64,000 nucleotides of DNA from Diplonema papillatum (GCA_030068145.1 JAPJBO010000913.1:27155-91154); one strand, 5' to 3'. Numbered from the stretch's first letter, positions 43,269 through 54,714 are shown. A program made the numbers and translations. The notes: generated by a model from the sequence alone, not told the origin.

Positions 43269-44696
43269 TGGGTCGTCCCTCCTTATCGCGGTCTCCGACG
43301 GCTTTACACATCGCGGCGCCTGGCTTTCTCCGTGCAGTACTAGTCACGGTTGGCCGACCTATCATGAAGCAGGGTCCCGAACCGTGACGGTTTAATGTAC
43401 GACCCACACGCAGATGCAAAAGCTCGTGTACAGCAGGTACGCCACACGACCGGCACCCAGCCGAGCGCCTCCCTCCTGAAGAAGCTTGCCGACGGCCTGC
43501 CGACCACCGAACCGCGCGCGGTGGTGACGATCCTCCGGTACTTCCGCAGCCTCCGTGTGGCCGACGCTGAGGCGTGCTGCTGTCGCTCGCCAGTCGCACG
43601 TCGGGCTCGCGCAAGCCGTCGCTGCGCGTCAACGACCTCAGGTCCTTCCAGCAGCTCGCGCCCACGGTTCCCCGCGAGGTCTTGCCGCTCTTCTTGTCGA
43701 TCCTCCGCGACCTGCCGGTGGCTCCCCCTCGCGAGCCGCGGCCGCGCACCCCTCCGAAACCGGTTGCGGAACCCAGCATCCCGTGGCATATTTAGTGGGT
43801 CGCCCCTCCTTATCGCGGCCACATCGCGGCGCCTGGTTTTCCCCGCGCAAATACTAGTCACGGTTGTCAGACACTCGCGATTATTCATGAACCAATCTTG
43901 AACCGTGACGGTTTATTGTACGGCCCACACGCAACTGCAAAAGCTCGTCTACAGCAGAAACACGTGGCTGGCTATTCAAAAGGTTCTGCCTCAGCCAGCG
44001 AAAGTGCCAGGGAAACGGCCCGAATCCGAACGCGTCAACCTGGGTGGCGGTATTGTTCCTGCTGCAGGCGACTCGCTCCCTCTCCCCGTTCTTGCCCCCA
44101 AGCACGCGCATTCTCGCACGCGCATTCTCTCTCGCTATCATCGACCGAATCCCAGCGCACAACTAAGTCTTGTGGCGCTTCGTCCGCTTCTTCTCCCACC
44201 TTTAGTCTCTTGTTGTCGTTGCGCTGGGCGTCATTGGCATGCTGACTATGCCAATCTTTCGTAACGGGACCCAGGAAGGGTTACTCAACGCGCCATCGCG
44301 TTTTCGGTCCATCAGTACCCGGACACTTTAGGCGGACCCGTGATAATTGGATGTAATAGTTGGTGTGACTGACAATTCTTTGTTCCTGTTGGTTCGGGCT
44401 AGTTCAGGAGTGCTTTTACCGGAATATTACTAGTCGTAGAAGCCAGCCCCACCCCGAATTCTCCTGGTGTCGATTCGGGTGGTCGTGCTCATCTAGCCAT
44501 GCACCTTGCTCCTATTCCCTGAGTAAACCGTAATAGACGTGCGTATGCGCCACCCAGCTTCGCCTCTTCCAACGTTCTAAACCTTCAGATACCCCCCTCT
44601 CCCCCCGCAAACGAGAACGAAAAGAAAAGGAAATAACAAACGTGGCCAGCTGGAGGCTTTAAATCCCAGAGGGAGGGAGAGAGCGGGGAGCGCGCA
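43269..44696 (+). pseudogene. Degenerate tandem copies of the helical-repeat gene's 3' end; intergenic
   Basis: 43440-43798 repeats 42905-43268 with a 10-bp deletion after GCCGACGCTGAGG that shifts the frame, and it keeps the stop GTGGCATATTTAG. The 3' flank (CACGGTTG through AAAAGCTCGT.TACAGCAG) is present at 43335-43437 and again at 43859-43965. Nothing is recognised from 44000 to 44696. Confidence 0.85.
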
Positions 44697-45749
44697 ATGC
44701 TGAGCAACAAGAGCACCGACAAGCAAGTGGAGGCGGCCGCCGATGTGGCGAACACCGCGGAGCTGGCCCTCACGACGGATCGGGAGAACCAGAACGGCAC
44801 CGTGACGCCGGGTGAGAACGGCAGCCCGGCCGCGGTGTCGGGCGGCGAGACGTCGCCCAACCGCAGGACGTCGACGCTGCTGCGGGCGGGCAACCTGGCG
44901 AAGCTGCAGACGAACGGCGGGGCGACCGTCGACCCGCGGTTCCCGCCGAGCCTGGCCGACATCAACGCGATCGAGCTCAAAAAGCGGGAGACGGTGCGCA
45001 CCTGGCGGCGGCAGCTCGACCAGAGCGGAACCGACGACCCGCCCCCCGGCCCCCCGGAGCTGTACGAAGACGTGACGTCGCCGACGATCGACGACACCCG
45101 GTCGTGGCTCGAGTGCAACGACAAGGCGAACTACATGGTCTCCGCCCCTCCGGCGACGGTCGGGTGGATCAACTGCTCGGCGATGCACGAGCAGATGCGG
45201 GACGTGCTGCGGTTGCAGTCGAATAAGTCGTTCTTAGCGCACTCGTGGGGCGAGTCGGGGTGCTGCGGGATTTACGGCGAAAAGGTCATCTCATCTGGCG
45301 CCGAAGCGATGGCGCAGGTGCAGCTGATCACGCACGCGGTGAAGAAGAAGCTGTTCGGCCCGACGATCGTGTACGAGGTCATCTCGGGCTCGAAAAGCAA
45401 ACCCGTCGCGGCCATTGGCGACGGCATCGTGACCTTCGTCGCCGCCGGGCAAACGTGCACCGCTTCGCAGCTCGTCTCCGCCCTGTCCAGCACCACCGGC
45501 TCCTCTCCCACCGTCCTGCGCGCCGTCAGCACGAGCACAGCCCCTTACGACGAACACAACGCGCCGATGTTCCCCCGCTCAGCCACGAACCCTGTCACCT
45601 TCACCATCGAAGGCGGCCCCCACCACGACCTCCAAGTCCTCTGCATCTACTTCGACGGCTCGAAGGCTGCCGTCTGCTTCAAGTACCCGTTCGCTGGGTC
45701 GCTCGCCTTCGCAGTGTGGCTCTGCTCCAGGAAGCACCAGAACGGATGA
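44697..45749 (+). CDS. Intronless protein, 350 residues, family not recognised
   Basis: One GC-rich frame from ATG (MLSNKSTDKQVEAAADVA) to TGA. The first 120 residues are polar and probably disordered. Residues about 150-345 look globular, with alternating strands and helices and several Cys (NDKANYMVSAPPATVGWINC, SWGESGCCGIYGEKVISSGA, VLCIYFDGSKAAVCFKYPFA). There is no signal peptide, strong TM segment or familiar catalytic motif. A G/A-rich leader without upstream in-frame ATG supports this start. Confidence 0.7.
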   Translation: MLSNKSTDKQVEAAADVANTAELALTTDRENQNGTVTPGENGSPAAVSGGETSPNRRTSTLLRAGNLAKLQTNGGATVDPRFPPSLADINAIELKKRETVRTWRRQLDQSGTDDPPPGPPELYEDVTSPTIDDTRSWLECNDKANYMVSAPPATVGWINCSAMHEQMRDVLRLQSNKSFLAHSWGESGCCGIYGEKVISSGAEAMAQVQLITHAVKKKLFGPTIVYEVISGSKSKPVAAIGDGIVTFVAAGQTCTASQLVSALSSTTGSSPTVLRAVSTSTAPYDEHNAPMFPRSATNPVTFTIEGGPHHDLQVLCIYFDGSKAAVCFKYPFAGSLAFAVWLCSRKHQNG

Positions 45750-48449
45750 CACCACGTGCCGGTACTGTCTTCTCTTCTTTCTTTTTTACCAAACAAAAAA
45801 CGGATCTGGCGCTTCCTTTGTTTGTGCGCACTTACGGATGATGAAATGTTGCAAGAAATGAGAAGCTTGTCCCCGCAAACTTGCGTCCGCACGCAAAAAC
45901 GATCAGACACTGCGTTCAACGAACCAACTATCTCTTCCCATCATCATCAGTCATCATCATCATCATCGTCATCGCTGACCGTTGATAAATGGTTTCTCTT
46001 AGAGCAAGAATGGGCTATATGGTTACGGGTTGTATGTTTGGTGCACGGGTTGTGGATCGCGTCGGGTAGTTGGCCTTTCTCCGGAGGGGCTCACATAGAA
46101 ACTTCGACTTTACCCCCAGGGTAAAGTCCCTGCAAGAGGGGGAGGAGGCGCCACCTCACCCGCAGATTCTCTTTTATCTGTTGTTCATTTCTCTCAATGA
46201 AGCAGCATTTCTACCGGCGACTCTCCGGGACCAGCTATAATACCCTTGTCGTCAACCGTGAACCATTCTGCAACACCAGCCCTCAAACACACAGCACGGC
46301 GAGTGGAGTGTCTATCTGAGCCCATGCCCACACTGGGACCATCGACCCGCTTGCAGTTTGCCGCCTGCAAAATGTAACAGGCGCTGTTCACGGCGTTGCG
46401 CCTTGGGCAACTTTCCCAAAGTAGCCTAAGACGGACAGGTCCTTTGGACCGTTTGCATGGCGCTGTACGGGTGGCCCAAAACCAACGTGTTCCAGAACGG
46501 TCTGCAAACCGTTCAAGATGGCTGTTCAGGCCGTGCTCCCGAACGGACCTGTCGGCCTTTTTCTTTTGGCGCCGGAGCGGTCTGTTGGCCGTTTGCCTGC
46601 GCGGAGCTCGGCTGGTCGAAATGTGATCCTGAGACGGCGTGTGGCGGTGTTCGACCGGTCGTCAACCTCGCAGCCAGAGTAGGTCTGTCGCCGCAAGGCG
46701 CAGCCCAGTTTCACGCGCCCTCGTGTCTTCTGCCACGAATACGTGTCCGGCGCTTGCGGCGAAAGTTGCCGTCCGGCGACACGCGCGCAGGCATGGACGT
46801 ACTGATTGCCCAGGATTAGCTACTGTTACCAGATTCGGACGCGGTTGGAATCAGGCAGGCCCTCAGGCAGGCCTGGCCAGGGGACTTGTTTACGTTGCAG
46901 ATCTAGACCGTTGGTCTAAATCTGCAAACCGGACTCGGCCGGGGGGGAAAAAGGGTGTTCAAAGCAAATATAGGGAGGGGGTGGCGTTTACAACGGTGTG
47001 CCGAAGGCGCTGCAAAGGCTGCCGAGCCTCCGCTGCTGAGGTCCAGCCAGTGCCTCTGCTGCTGCAATTCCGGAAGCCAGAAGAAAGCGTCTGCACACTG
47101 GACCCAAAACCACCCCCTATCACCGGTCTAAATCTGCAAATCCCAGAAATCTGCAAACTAATGCCCTGGGCCTGGCCCTAAGCAAGAAAAAAATGGTACT
47201 CCTGGACGGCTGACCGCAGTGGGGTGCGACTGGGTGGCGCAAGTCCACGATGGGCTGAAGACCCTACTGTGCTTTGTCTCCCTTTGCCCAGGTCGCTGGG
47301 AAACAGGAACAGAAAAGCTCCTTTCAGAACATAACTGAGCCGGTCCGTCCCTATCTCTTGAAACTGCATCGAAGTGCCTGGAGCGCGGATCTCCACCAAA
47401 CAGGATCAGTCATGTGTTTCTGGTGGTTTGGTTGGTGTGACATGAATTAACCGGATGTTCCAATTGGCGGATGGAGAGAAGCTACAACGGCTCCGAGTGA
47501 CTCTGTGGTTGGGTCGAAAGTAGCTTGGTGACCGGAAACCCCCCGTTCGCGCAGTTTCAAGCGAGATTTCACTCTCAAAAACAGTGCCGCCGGAGTGGAG
47601 TCCCGGTGGTGTGGCGTGCGGCGGATCGGTTGAGTCTTTCCCAGGGTACACCGCGTTTCGGGTTCATAGACCGAAAGCAAAAAGCAGTCCAAGAAAGACC
47701 AGTGCAGCGATCGACCAGGGGCTGCAGTGCCGTCGTCCCGTGGTCTATCGCGCATCGTGTTTTTCTTGCAGTCAACGAAATCTAGCCTCATCACGCAGAC
47801 GCGCAAGTGTCTCCATTCCAGGAACCAGCTTTCCCTCCTCTAGCAGGAACCAGCGAAGAACGTATATCGGTGTTCCGTCGCGCGTGCCTCATACGTTCCC
47901 ACACTCACGAACATGCCGTGACGGGTACTACTGTGCTGTGATGCGTGAAACGTGAAACGTGATACGTACTCCTGTTCTGTTATTTGTGAAACGTGTGATC
48001 CGCAGGAAGTACTAAATTGTATCGTGGTACTGGAAACATGATACGCAGGGGAGGGGTGCTACTTCTGTAATACGTAAAACATGGTAGGTATACTTCTACT
48101 GTACCGATGCGTGAAACGTGATACGTGTTACTGTACCGTGCTAACGAAATGGCAGGCGACGACATCGAAGGTGAAAGCGCATGGTGGTCCCCCCATGCGT
48201 TGTTCATGCATTCAAAATATCCCAATGCTAGCCAAAGCAGGATTTTGCGCGTCCCATACCCGGACGCCCTGTTTTCCCCCCGTTCACGAGGAAGACTTGG
48301 TGACGGCATCGCATGCCTACTCATCATAGTTAACACAACTAAGTCCCCCCCCTTCCCCCGAAAGCGACAGATAAAAGGTCGCGGGGTTTTATATGGTTTC
48401 GCTCTGCGGCTGTTTTTCTGAGAACCCGCCACAAACCCGGGCGGTTACA
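45750..48449. other. Gene-poor region
   Basis: A short (CAT/ATC)n tract lies at 45938-45975 and an R1 fragment at 45980-46065. From 46430 to 47160 there are scattered short echoes (CTGCAAACCG at three places). 47940-48130 has a degenerate run of GTGAAACGTGATACGT phrases. Open frames (e.g. 46457-46819) show no domain. Another R1-like phrase, TTTCAAGCGAGATTTCACTC, is at 47558. Confidence 0.45.
45980..46065 (-). mobile_element. R1-family fragment
   Basis: The reverse complement reads CAACCCGTAACCATATAGCC then TTCTTGCTCTAAGAGAAACC, matching 4206-4262. Confidence 0.65.
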
Positions 48450-48745
48450 AAAATACTCGACGTAGCTGCTTCGACTCCGAATGGAAGGGGGGAAATATAG
48501 AGGTAAGGGGCAAATACAATACAAACACAATCAGATTTGTTCTTCGCTTACACCACCGTGTGTTGTTTTCTCACTCAGGACTTTTGACCTGTTGTGTTTG
48601 TGTGATTTGTCGTGTAGGGGTAGACCCGCATGACCTCACGTCCGTTCAACACGTGGTTCGGTAGTTACAGCACTTGGGATCCCTTCTGTTCTTTGTCGGG
48701 CAGCATCGTCGAGCATTTCCTTTCAAGCCGGCGCTTATGTAAAAA
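48450..48745 (-). mobile_element. R2-related 300-bp MITE (subtype C)
   Basis: Inverted near-identical copy of 9607-9905, ending in the terminal repeats AAATACTCGACGTAGCTGC and CAGCATCGTCGAGCATTTCC. Confidence 0.82.
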
Positions 48746-49256
48746 AAGTAACAGAAACCTGGGCCCTCCCGTGGTGCCAGGATCCACGCGCTTTCAATAA
48801 GTACCCAGTCATTTCACCCCCCGAACCATTCAAAGGCCCCCGATGATGTGGATTGGTACGTGAAACGGGCAAACCCCCGAGAAGGACAGGTCAATCACGT
48901 GGCCCCAACGAAAGATCTGCGGTGAAAAATGAAAGAACGAAATGCGTTGTGTCGTTGAAAAGACCAAAAGGCTCGAGCCCGGGGTCGGTCCTGTCTGCAC
49001 GGGTGAGAGACAGCCTCAGAAGCTGGCGTTAAAGAGTGTGTCAGTCACACCCGAAAGGCGGGCGTGGCACCCGCTTTTTAAACTCGAGCTTTAACTTCAG
49101 CATCCGAGGCTGGACCCCACCGTGTACCGGTTGCAAATCTTCCAGCATTTCCGCGACCACGGCTGCGCAGCAATGCAAATTCAGCAAGGTTTATGGCTGG
49201 TTTACCCCTGTCCGTTTCCGTCATTGATCGGTTGTGGCTGGCCACCCGCAATTCTG
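48746..49256. other. No gene recognised
   Basis: Mixed composition, no repeat recognised and no credible coding frame. Confidence 0.4.
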
Positions 49257-49260
49257 TTAA

Positions 49261-49472
49261 CCACATACGGACGAACGACGCATATATGCGTCGTTTAATA
49301 CAAGGTTATTCCTGTGAGCATGTACGAAGCCAAATACTCATCGAAAGTGGCCGTCGTTTGTCTTGTTGGAACGTTATGGCACAGGTCTTTCAAATGCGAC
49401 CTTCGTCGGGCAGAAATATGGGCCCCTCGGTTCCTATTTCTGACTCATCTCCCCCCCTCCGTCCGTATGTGG
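49261..49472. mobile_element. R4: piggyBac-like MITE, 212 bp
   Basis: Flanked by TTAA on both sides (49257-49260 and 49473-49476). Terminal inverted repeats CCACATACGGACG are identical at the two ends. An inner palindrome, ACGACGCATATATGCGTCGT, begins at 49273. TTAA target duplication is the hallmark of piggyBac transposition. Confidence 0.82.
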
Positions 49473-49476
49473 TTAA

Positions 49477-50429
49477 GAATGCAGCAGCCCGAACTTCTCG
49501 AACGGCGGGACTCCGAGTCTCCGAGTCATCAGCGATTACCTGGACGACACTAGAGCCAAGATCTTCTTTTCCCATGAAAGTTGGAAAGCTCCTGTGTGCC
49601 TCCACACACTCCCTTGGGCCCAGACCTCCTGCTGACATGCTCGCACGACCTTCTCACCAGCAAGCAATCCCCTGCATCGAACTAATGTCTCGATCCCCCC
49701 TCCCGCCCCTTGAGTCTTGTCATGCACGGTGGTGTTTAGGCCGAAACGTGTGGCATTTCGAAAGACGCCGGCCTGGGCAGCATACCGACGACGTTCTGGC
49801 AATAGTTAAAAAAAAAGTGGACAAAATGTTGAAAGACACCAATCTGTATTCCCCATGCGGAACCGTCGGAAACGCAAAAAGAAGGAACGCTTGGATTTCG
49901 AACAAAGAGAATTGCACTGCATTTCGAGGGTCGGGTAGGGTAAAAAGTAGTCGAAAACCGGGTGAGGTTCCCTCCGCAGGGAGTATCATGTATTCAGCCG
50001 GATACCCCAGACTCGAATCGTGAACGTTCCTTGCATTTTCTTTCTGCTTCTTTAAACCTGCATGCCGGGCGCATCTTCTACGACGCCCGAGCGCCCGCGA
50101 ACGAAACGAGTACAGCCGGCAAAAGGGAAGAATTTCCGACCGCAGAAGACCGGAGGCTCTCCTGTCCTCTTTTTTTTTTCTGTTTTGCTGTCGGGAACAT
50201 CCTCTTCTGTTTGTTTGTTTCTCTTTCTTTTTGCTTTGAAACAAAACGCACCCACACACGGAAATGCTCGAGGAGGCCGCACATCTAGCTGTAGCAGATG
50301 TGCTGGAAGCGTTTTTCAAAAGAATATAGACGACACAGCCACGATAGGAAAGGAGAGCGCGCTCTAAACAAGTCGAATCGTCGATAGCAGCTACACCGTC
50401 AGACACACGCACTGGCGCTACTACTACCA
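49477..50429. other. No gene supported
   Basis: An open frame to 50023 runs through from the R4 element and shows no domain. CT-rich stretches and an inverted echo of R2 (AAATGCTCGAGGAGGCCGCA at 50262) are present. Confidence 0.4.
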
Positions 50430-50654
50430 CATTACTACTACTACCACTACTACCACTACTACCACTACTACCACTACTACCACTACTACCACTACTACCA
50501 CTACTACCACTACTACCACTACTACCACTACTACCACTACTACCACTACTACCACTACTACCACTACTACCACTACTACCACTACTACCACTACTACCAC
50601 TACTACCACTACTACCACTACTACCACTACTACCACTACTACCACTACTACCAC
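50430..50654. repeat. 9-bp microsatellite (CTACTACCA)n
   Basis: About 25 uninterrupted units. It encodes poly-Val in a reverse frame, which is an artefact. Confidence 0.95.
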
Positions 50655-51194
50655 ATACGATACCTTGTACTCAAATCTACTTTCCTGTGGAATTCCCCCT
50701 ATTCTCATGGTAATTGCCCAGGAGATACTGCGCCAATCAGGGGAACTTTTTAGGAAGATGCTCGTCGGCATCATGCTCGATTCTGAGTCTGCACCTCCGT
50801 CCTACCACCGCAACTACTCCACCGCAGTGGGGGTTTTGGGGGTTTGCTGCAGGGCATTAGCTTGGTTTCCGGCACATTTTCCAAATTTGGACCGCGAACG
50901 GCTTTTTGCGTCCTCACTCAAGAATGGGCTCACCACAGCGCGACGCGACGCATCTTCACCACAATGCTGGGCCCTGAGTGCCTCGGATTACACATTGGCC
51001 ACCTCTGCCGGGGGTTTGGGTGATGGTGTAGTGCCATTTTTTTTTCCTTTTCCCCGCCGGCTTTTCCAAATTTGGACTGACCGTCCAAATGTGGATGTAG
51101 AAGCTAATCCCCTGGTTTGCATGAGTTTTCCAGCTGAAACACGGTGAAAAGGCCCTCATGATTTTTGTCCCAAATTGCTTCATTGTAGCTTGCC

Positions 51195-51765
51195 TTCAGT
51201 TATAGAGCCCTTCCGACGATGACCGGAGACTTCAAACCCCCGGATCCTCAAGCGAACTTTAACTTTAAAAAGCACCTGCTTTGTAGGAACTCCTCGAGGC
51301 CGCCAGTTGCAATTTTTGTATGAGCCAAATCTGGGTTTAGTGGCGGGCGTGGACGCCCCACAAAAAGCTTGCACTCTAAAAACTTTCAAGCGAAAAAAAT
51401 CCCTCGCAGGAATTTTCTTGATGTCGGTCAGCCATTACTCATAATGAAAGTGTACACCAAAGAAACAACCCACGCCCACATAGCCCTTACTTGCCTTCAG
51501 AGAACCTAGTCAACGAAGGTCACCCGGAGACCCTAACATACCGGAATCTCAAGCGAACTTTAACTCTAAAAAGGGGGGGCCCAAGACTAAATTCAAAGCG
51601 AATTTCTTCTTGGTGTCGGTCGCAACACTTACAAACATGGCTAGCCGTAGTAAAAGCGTATAAGCATACCTACTACCCTCATACCACCCGCCTCACAGCC
51701 TCAATGGTCAACCGGAGACCCTAAAACACCGAACCTCTAAACCACAATAAACGCTAAAAAAGACC
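51195..51765 (+). mobile_element. Cluster of three R1 elements and one R2 fragment
   Basis: R1 at about 51195-51275 (GGAGACTTCAAACCCCCGGA, CAAGCGAACTTTAACTTTAA) runs into R2 at 51270-51367 (AGCACCTGCTTTGTAGGAAC, GGGTTTAGTGGCGGGCGTGG). R1 follows at 51410-51578 (TGTCGGTCAGCCATTACTCA, CGGAGACCCTAACATACCGG) and again at 51580-51765 (CATGGCTAGCC, GGTCAACCGGAGACCCTAAA). The order suggests repeated insertion into related sequence. Confidence 0.75.
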
Positions 51766-52960
51766 CACAACAAGGCAGCCCCTCGAGCATTTCTTCTGTG
51801 GAACGAAATCACAAGTTAGCTGCGGTTTGCTGCCGGAACGAGCTTCTTCCCTTCTTCTCCACGGTCTCGAACCGGCGGCTGGATCCGGCCGTGGGCGCAG
51901 ATCGATTCCGCACGACCGATCCATTTTGCATCCCCTCCGTGTTTTTCGAGCATGCGGTGTGCCATTCGTACTCATTCGAATCGGCACCCCTTCTTCTTGA
52001 ATCGCGAACGATTCTCTCCGTGGAATGTTAACACCGCCATTTGAGATTATCGAGGCGATGCCATGCCATATCAGTAAAGATTTCGGCCCAAACGTATTAG
52101 GCAGGGGCTTCCTGGGGTGGGACGCGCCCCTCGATGTTTTCGTAATTTTTTTTGTTGAGTGGGATAAACACGCAGTATCTTTCCCTCCGAGGTTTTATTG
52201 TCGCAAACGAAACCCCGTGTGCAGCGGCCGGTGCCCACGGCACACGGCACCAAGCATCCATGCGGAGCATCAAGCTCGTGTAACAGCCAGCGCACACGTA
52301 TCAGGCTGCCACACAAACCCACATCATCGCACACACACACACGTATCGGGTTACCACACAACGCACACACGCCCTCTCCGGTAGCTCCGGTCGCTGACCT
52401 CCGCGGCCTTTGAAAAGTTCCCCCTGCACATGAGAACCATCCTCAAAAACGTCAGATCAGGTACACCCCGGACTTCGGCAGCCATGCACTAAAGTCAATG
52501 CGGGAGTGAAGAAATGCCAGTCCTCTGGAACTTCGGATAGAACGGAGGACCCAGTCGCTCGGGTGGTGTTCTCGAGACGAACCGACGAGGTGCCCAACAG
52601 TATTGGCAACGTTGCACTTGCACGCGCGCACACAATCCGGTGCTAGAGTCGAGCCAACTCGCGTTGTAATGCTCCGGTCCACCCCTGGCTGATAGACTGT
52701 TGGTAGACTGTGATAGTATCATAGACTAAAATTGTTTCAGATTAGTGTGAGTTCATCAAGGCAGCTATTTCAACTGCCCCGCTAAATTCGCGTGTGACTC
52801 CAAGACGAAGACACATCAAACAGGACCACTGTTTGCTGCTGTGTTTGCTGCTGTGGGTAGAGGCGTCGCGATATACCTTGCTCAGACTCCCCATTACAGA
52901 GCCATACAACTCTTGGCTTTGCTCGAACGATTCCGCTTCGAATTCTTTCTATGCAGGTGC
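51766..52960. other. Gene-poor region
   Basis: An R2 right-end fragment (ACAAGGCAGCCCCTCGAGCA) is at 51772-51791. A short CA-rich run is at 52325-52370. No gene recognised. Confidence 0.45.
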
Positions 52961-53110
52961 TTTTGTTTGTGCGTGTCGGTTGATCGTTTTCCCACTTGTA
53001 TTTACCCTGCGTATATTCAGGTAAGGAGTTCTGATCAACCACCAAAACACGCTGCTACATCTTTTTGGCCTGCACAATACATTAAAGGGCAACCCGCAAG
53101 ATTGTTAGTG
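52961..53110 (-). mobile_element. R3 dispersed element
   Basis: Reverse complement of the R3 copies in MCU and UBXN11 introns (GGTTGATCGTTTTCCCACTT, GGAGTTCTGATCAACCACCA, GGGCAACCCGCAAGATTGTT). It lies outside any recognised gene, so it may mark an undetected intron on the minus strand. Confidence 0.82.
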
Positions 53111-53518
53111 CTTCAAAGAAGCATGCAGTACAAGATGATGCACTTGAAAAAGCCATACGGCTTCGCTGGTAGGCACTCAAACCAGTCGGTGGCATGGCCC
53201 TGACCCTTTGCGGACCGTCTGTTTGCGCCCAGCCTCTCTTGCGGAGGATTAGCCTTTCCTTTTTCGCTCCCAGAGCGCACCCAACAAAGTAAAGCAGTCA
53301 CGTGTTCAGAAACCCTTGGCGATCAGAATAATCCCTCGGCGCAGGAGCTGTAAAGAACGGTGGGAAAGCCGTTTCATTTCATGCCGAGACCGGAATCTTC
53401 GTGTGCCGCTGCTGCTGGTCGAGCACCACGGACCTGCGCTGAGGCCAAGCGACAACCGGCTTCTCAGGAAAGTGTCGGCGTCTTCGCATCTGTTTTGTTA
53501 GGCTCGTTGACCGGCACC

Positions 53519-53800
53519 TTGTCCGGCGAGACAAGGTGCAGAGATCGACGAAGCAGAAAATAACGCCAACAAACAGTGTATCCCACGTGTACTGTGTCCG
53601 AAACTCAAAATGCACCTTCCACTCGTACATTACATTTGGATACACTTCGGCGCCAGAGTCGGTACGTTGTCCGGCGAGACAAGGTACACAGATCGACGAA
53701 CCAGAAAATAACGCCAACAAACAGTGTATCCCACGTGTACTGTGTCCGGAACTCAAAATGCACCTTCCACTTGATCTGATTTTGGGCTCGTTTCGGCGCC
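53519..53800. repeat. 148-bp tandem duplication
   Basis: TTGTCCGGCGAGACAAGGT at 53519 and 53667 each begins a unit containing AATAACGCCAACAAACAGTG and TATCCCACGTGTACTGTGTC; the second unit ends near 53800 with GGCGCCAGAATC. A frame through the second unit and beyond (to 53895) is open but matches no family I know. Confidence 0.85.
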
Positions 53801-54714
53801 AGAATCTGTACTATGTCCGGTGGCTTCCGGACGAAGTCCAGGTCGGAAGCACCGCAACCACTGCCGCGATCCGGCGCTGGCAGCCTGCTCCCTGAAGCTA
53901 GCTATTCTCTCTTTCTCTTTCTACTTCAACTTCTCGTTCTCCTTCTTGTTCTTCTTCTTCCGACCGGCTCTCCTTTCTTCGTGGCTGTCGTCGCCCGCTT
54001 TCCCGGATACTCTTTTTCTCTCTCTCTCTTCCGGTTCCTCCAGGGGACTGTAGCACTTTGTCTGACCGAGCAAAAAAGCCGGTTTCAGCCAAAACCCCGG
54101 TTTTGGGGCTCTGCGGTGCCTGTGGGTGTCTGAGTGCCTGGAACCATCGCCCCGCGCACGCAAACAATGGAACGGAGGGGGGTGGCGAGATATAGGCTTG
54201 TGGTGGCGGGCGCACGTCTATCAAACCACGGAGGTGGTGAGTGCCGAGCTTCGAATGGCAGTGACACACCGTGACGCGCCACAGGTACAGTACTGTGGGG
54301 GGCCACTTGAAATCGAATTCTATGAATTATTTTTGTTGTTATGAAAAACCGAAACCGGAAAAACCCGGTTTCTGAAAGGGTTTCTAAAGTCCCCAGCGGT
54401 TCCAGACAGGGCTTAGGACTCGACAGGAAACCATTGCAGACCCGTCCAAGAATTTCGAAATCCGTTAACAAAGTACTGTACACCCGGGTAAAAACCCGTA
54501 TGCAGCACTCGGGAGTGGTTTTGGCCCTCGACTCGTCCCTCGGGATCAACGTTTGCCCTCGGGACGAGTCTTTGGCCCGTTCTGCTCGTCCGTTTCTCGT
54601 CCGTTCGTTCCCCATCGTCCGCGCCGCGACGGTCTGCCTGGTGGCCCCCCCTTTCATTCTCTCAACTCTTTTCACTCGTCGCCCGCGTGCAGAAGAAGAA
54701 GGAAACGAAGAAAA
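53801..54714. other. No gene recognised
   Basis: CT-rich tracts at 53905-54045. Several inverted phrases (CCGGTTTCAGCC.AAACCCCGG at 54080; AAACCGGAAAAACCCGGTTT at 54351) form short hairpins. Confidence 0.4.

Noticed and set aside
49193-50023. 276-codon open frame
   Set aside because: Runs through the R4 MITE, has no codon bias and no domain.
50424-50774. Poly-Val minus-strand frame
   Set aside because: Artefact of the 9-bp microsatellite.
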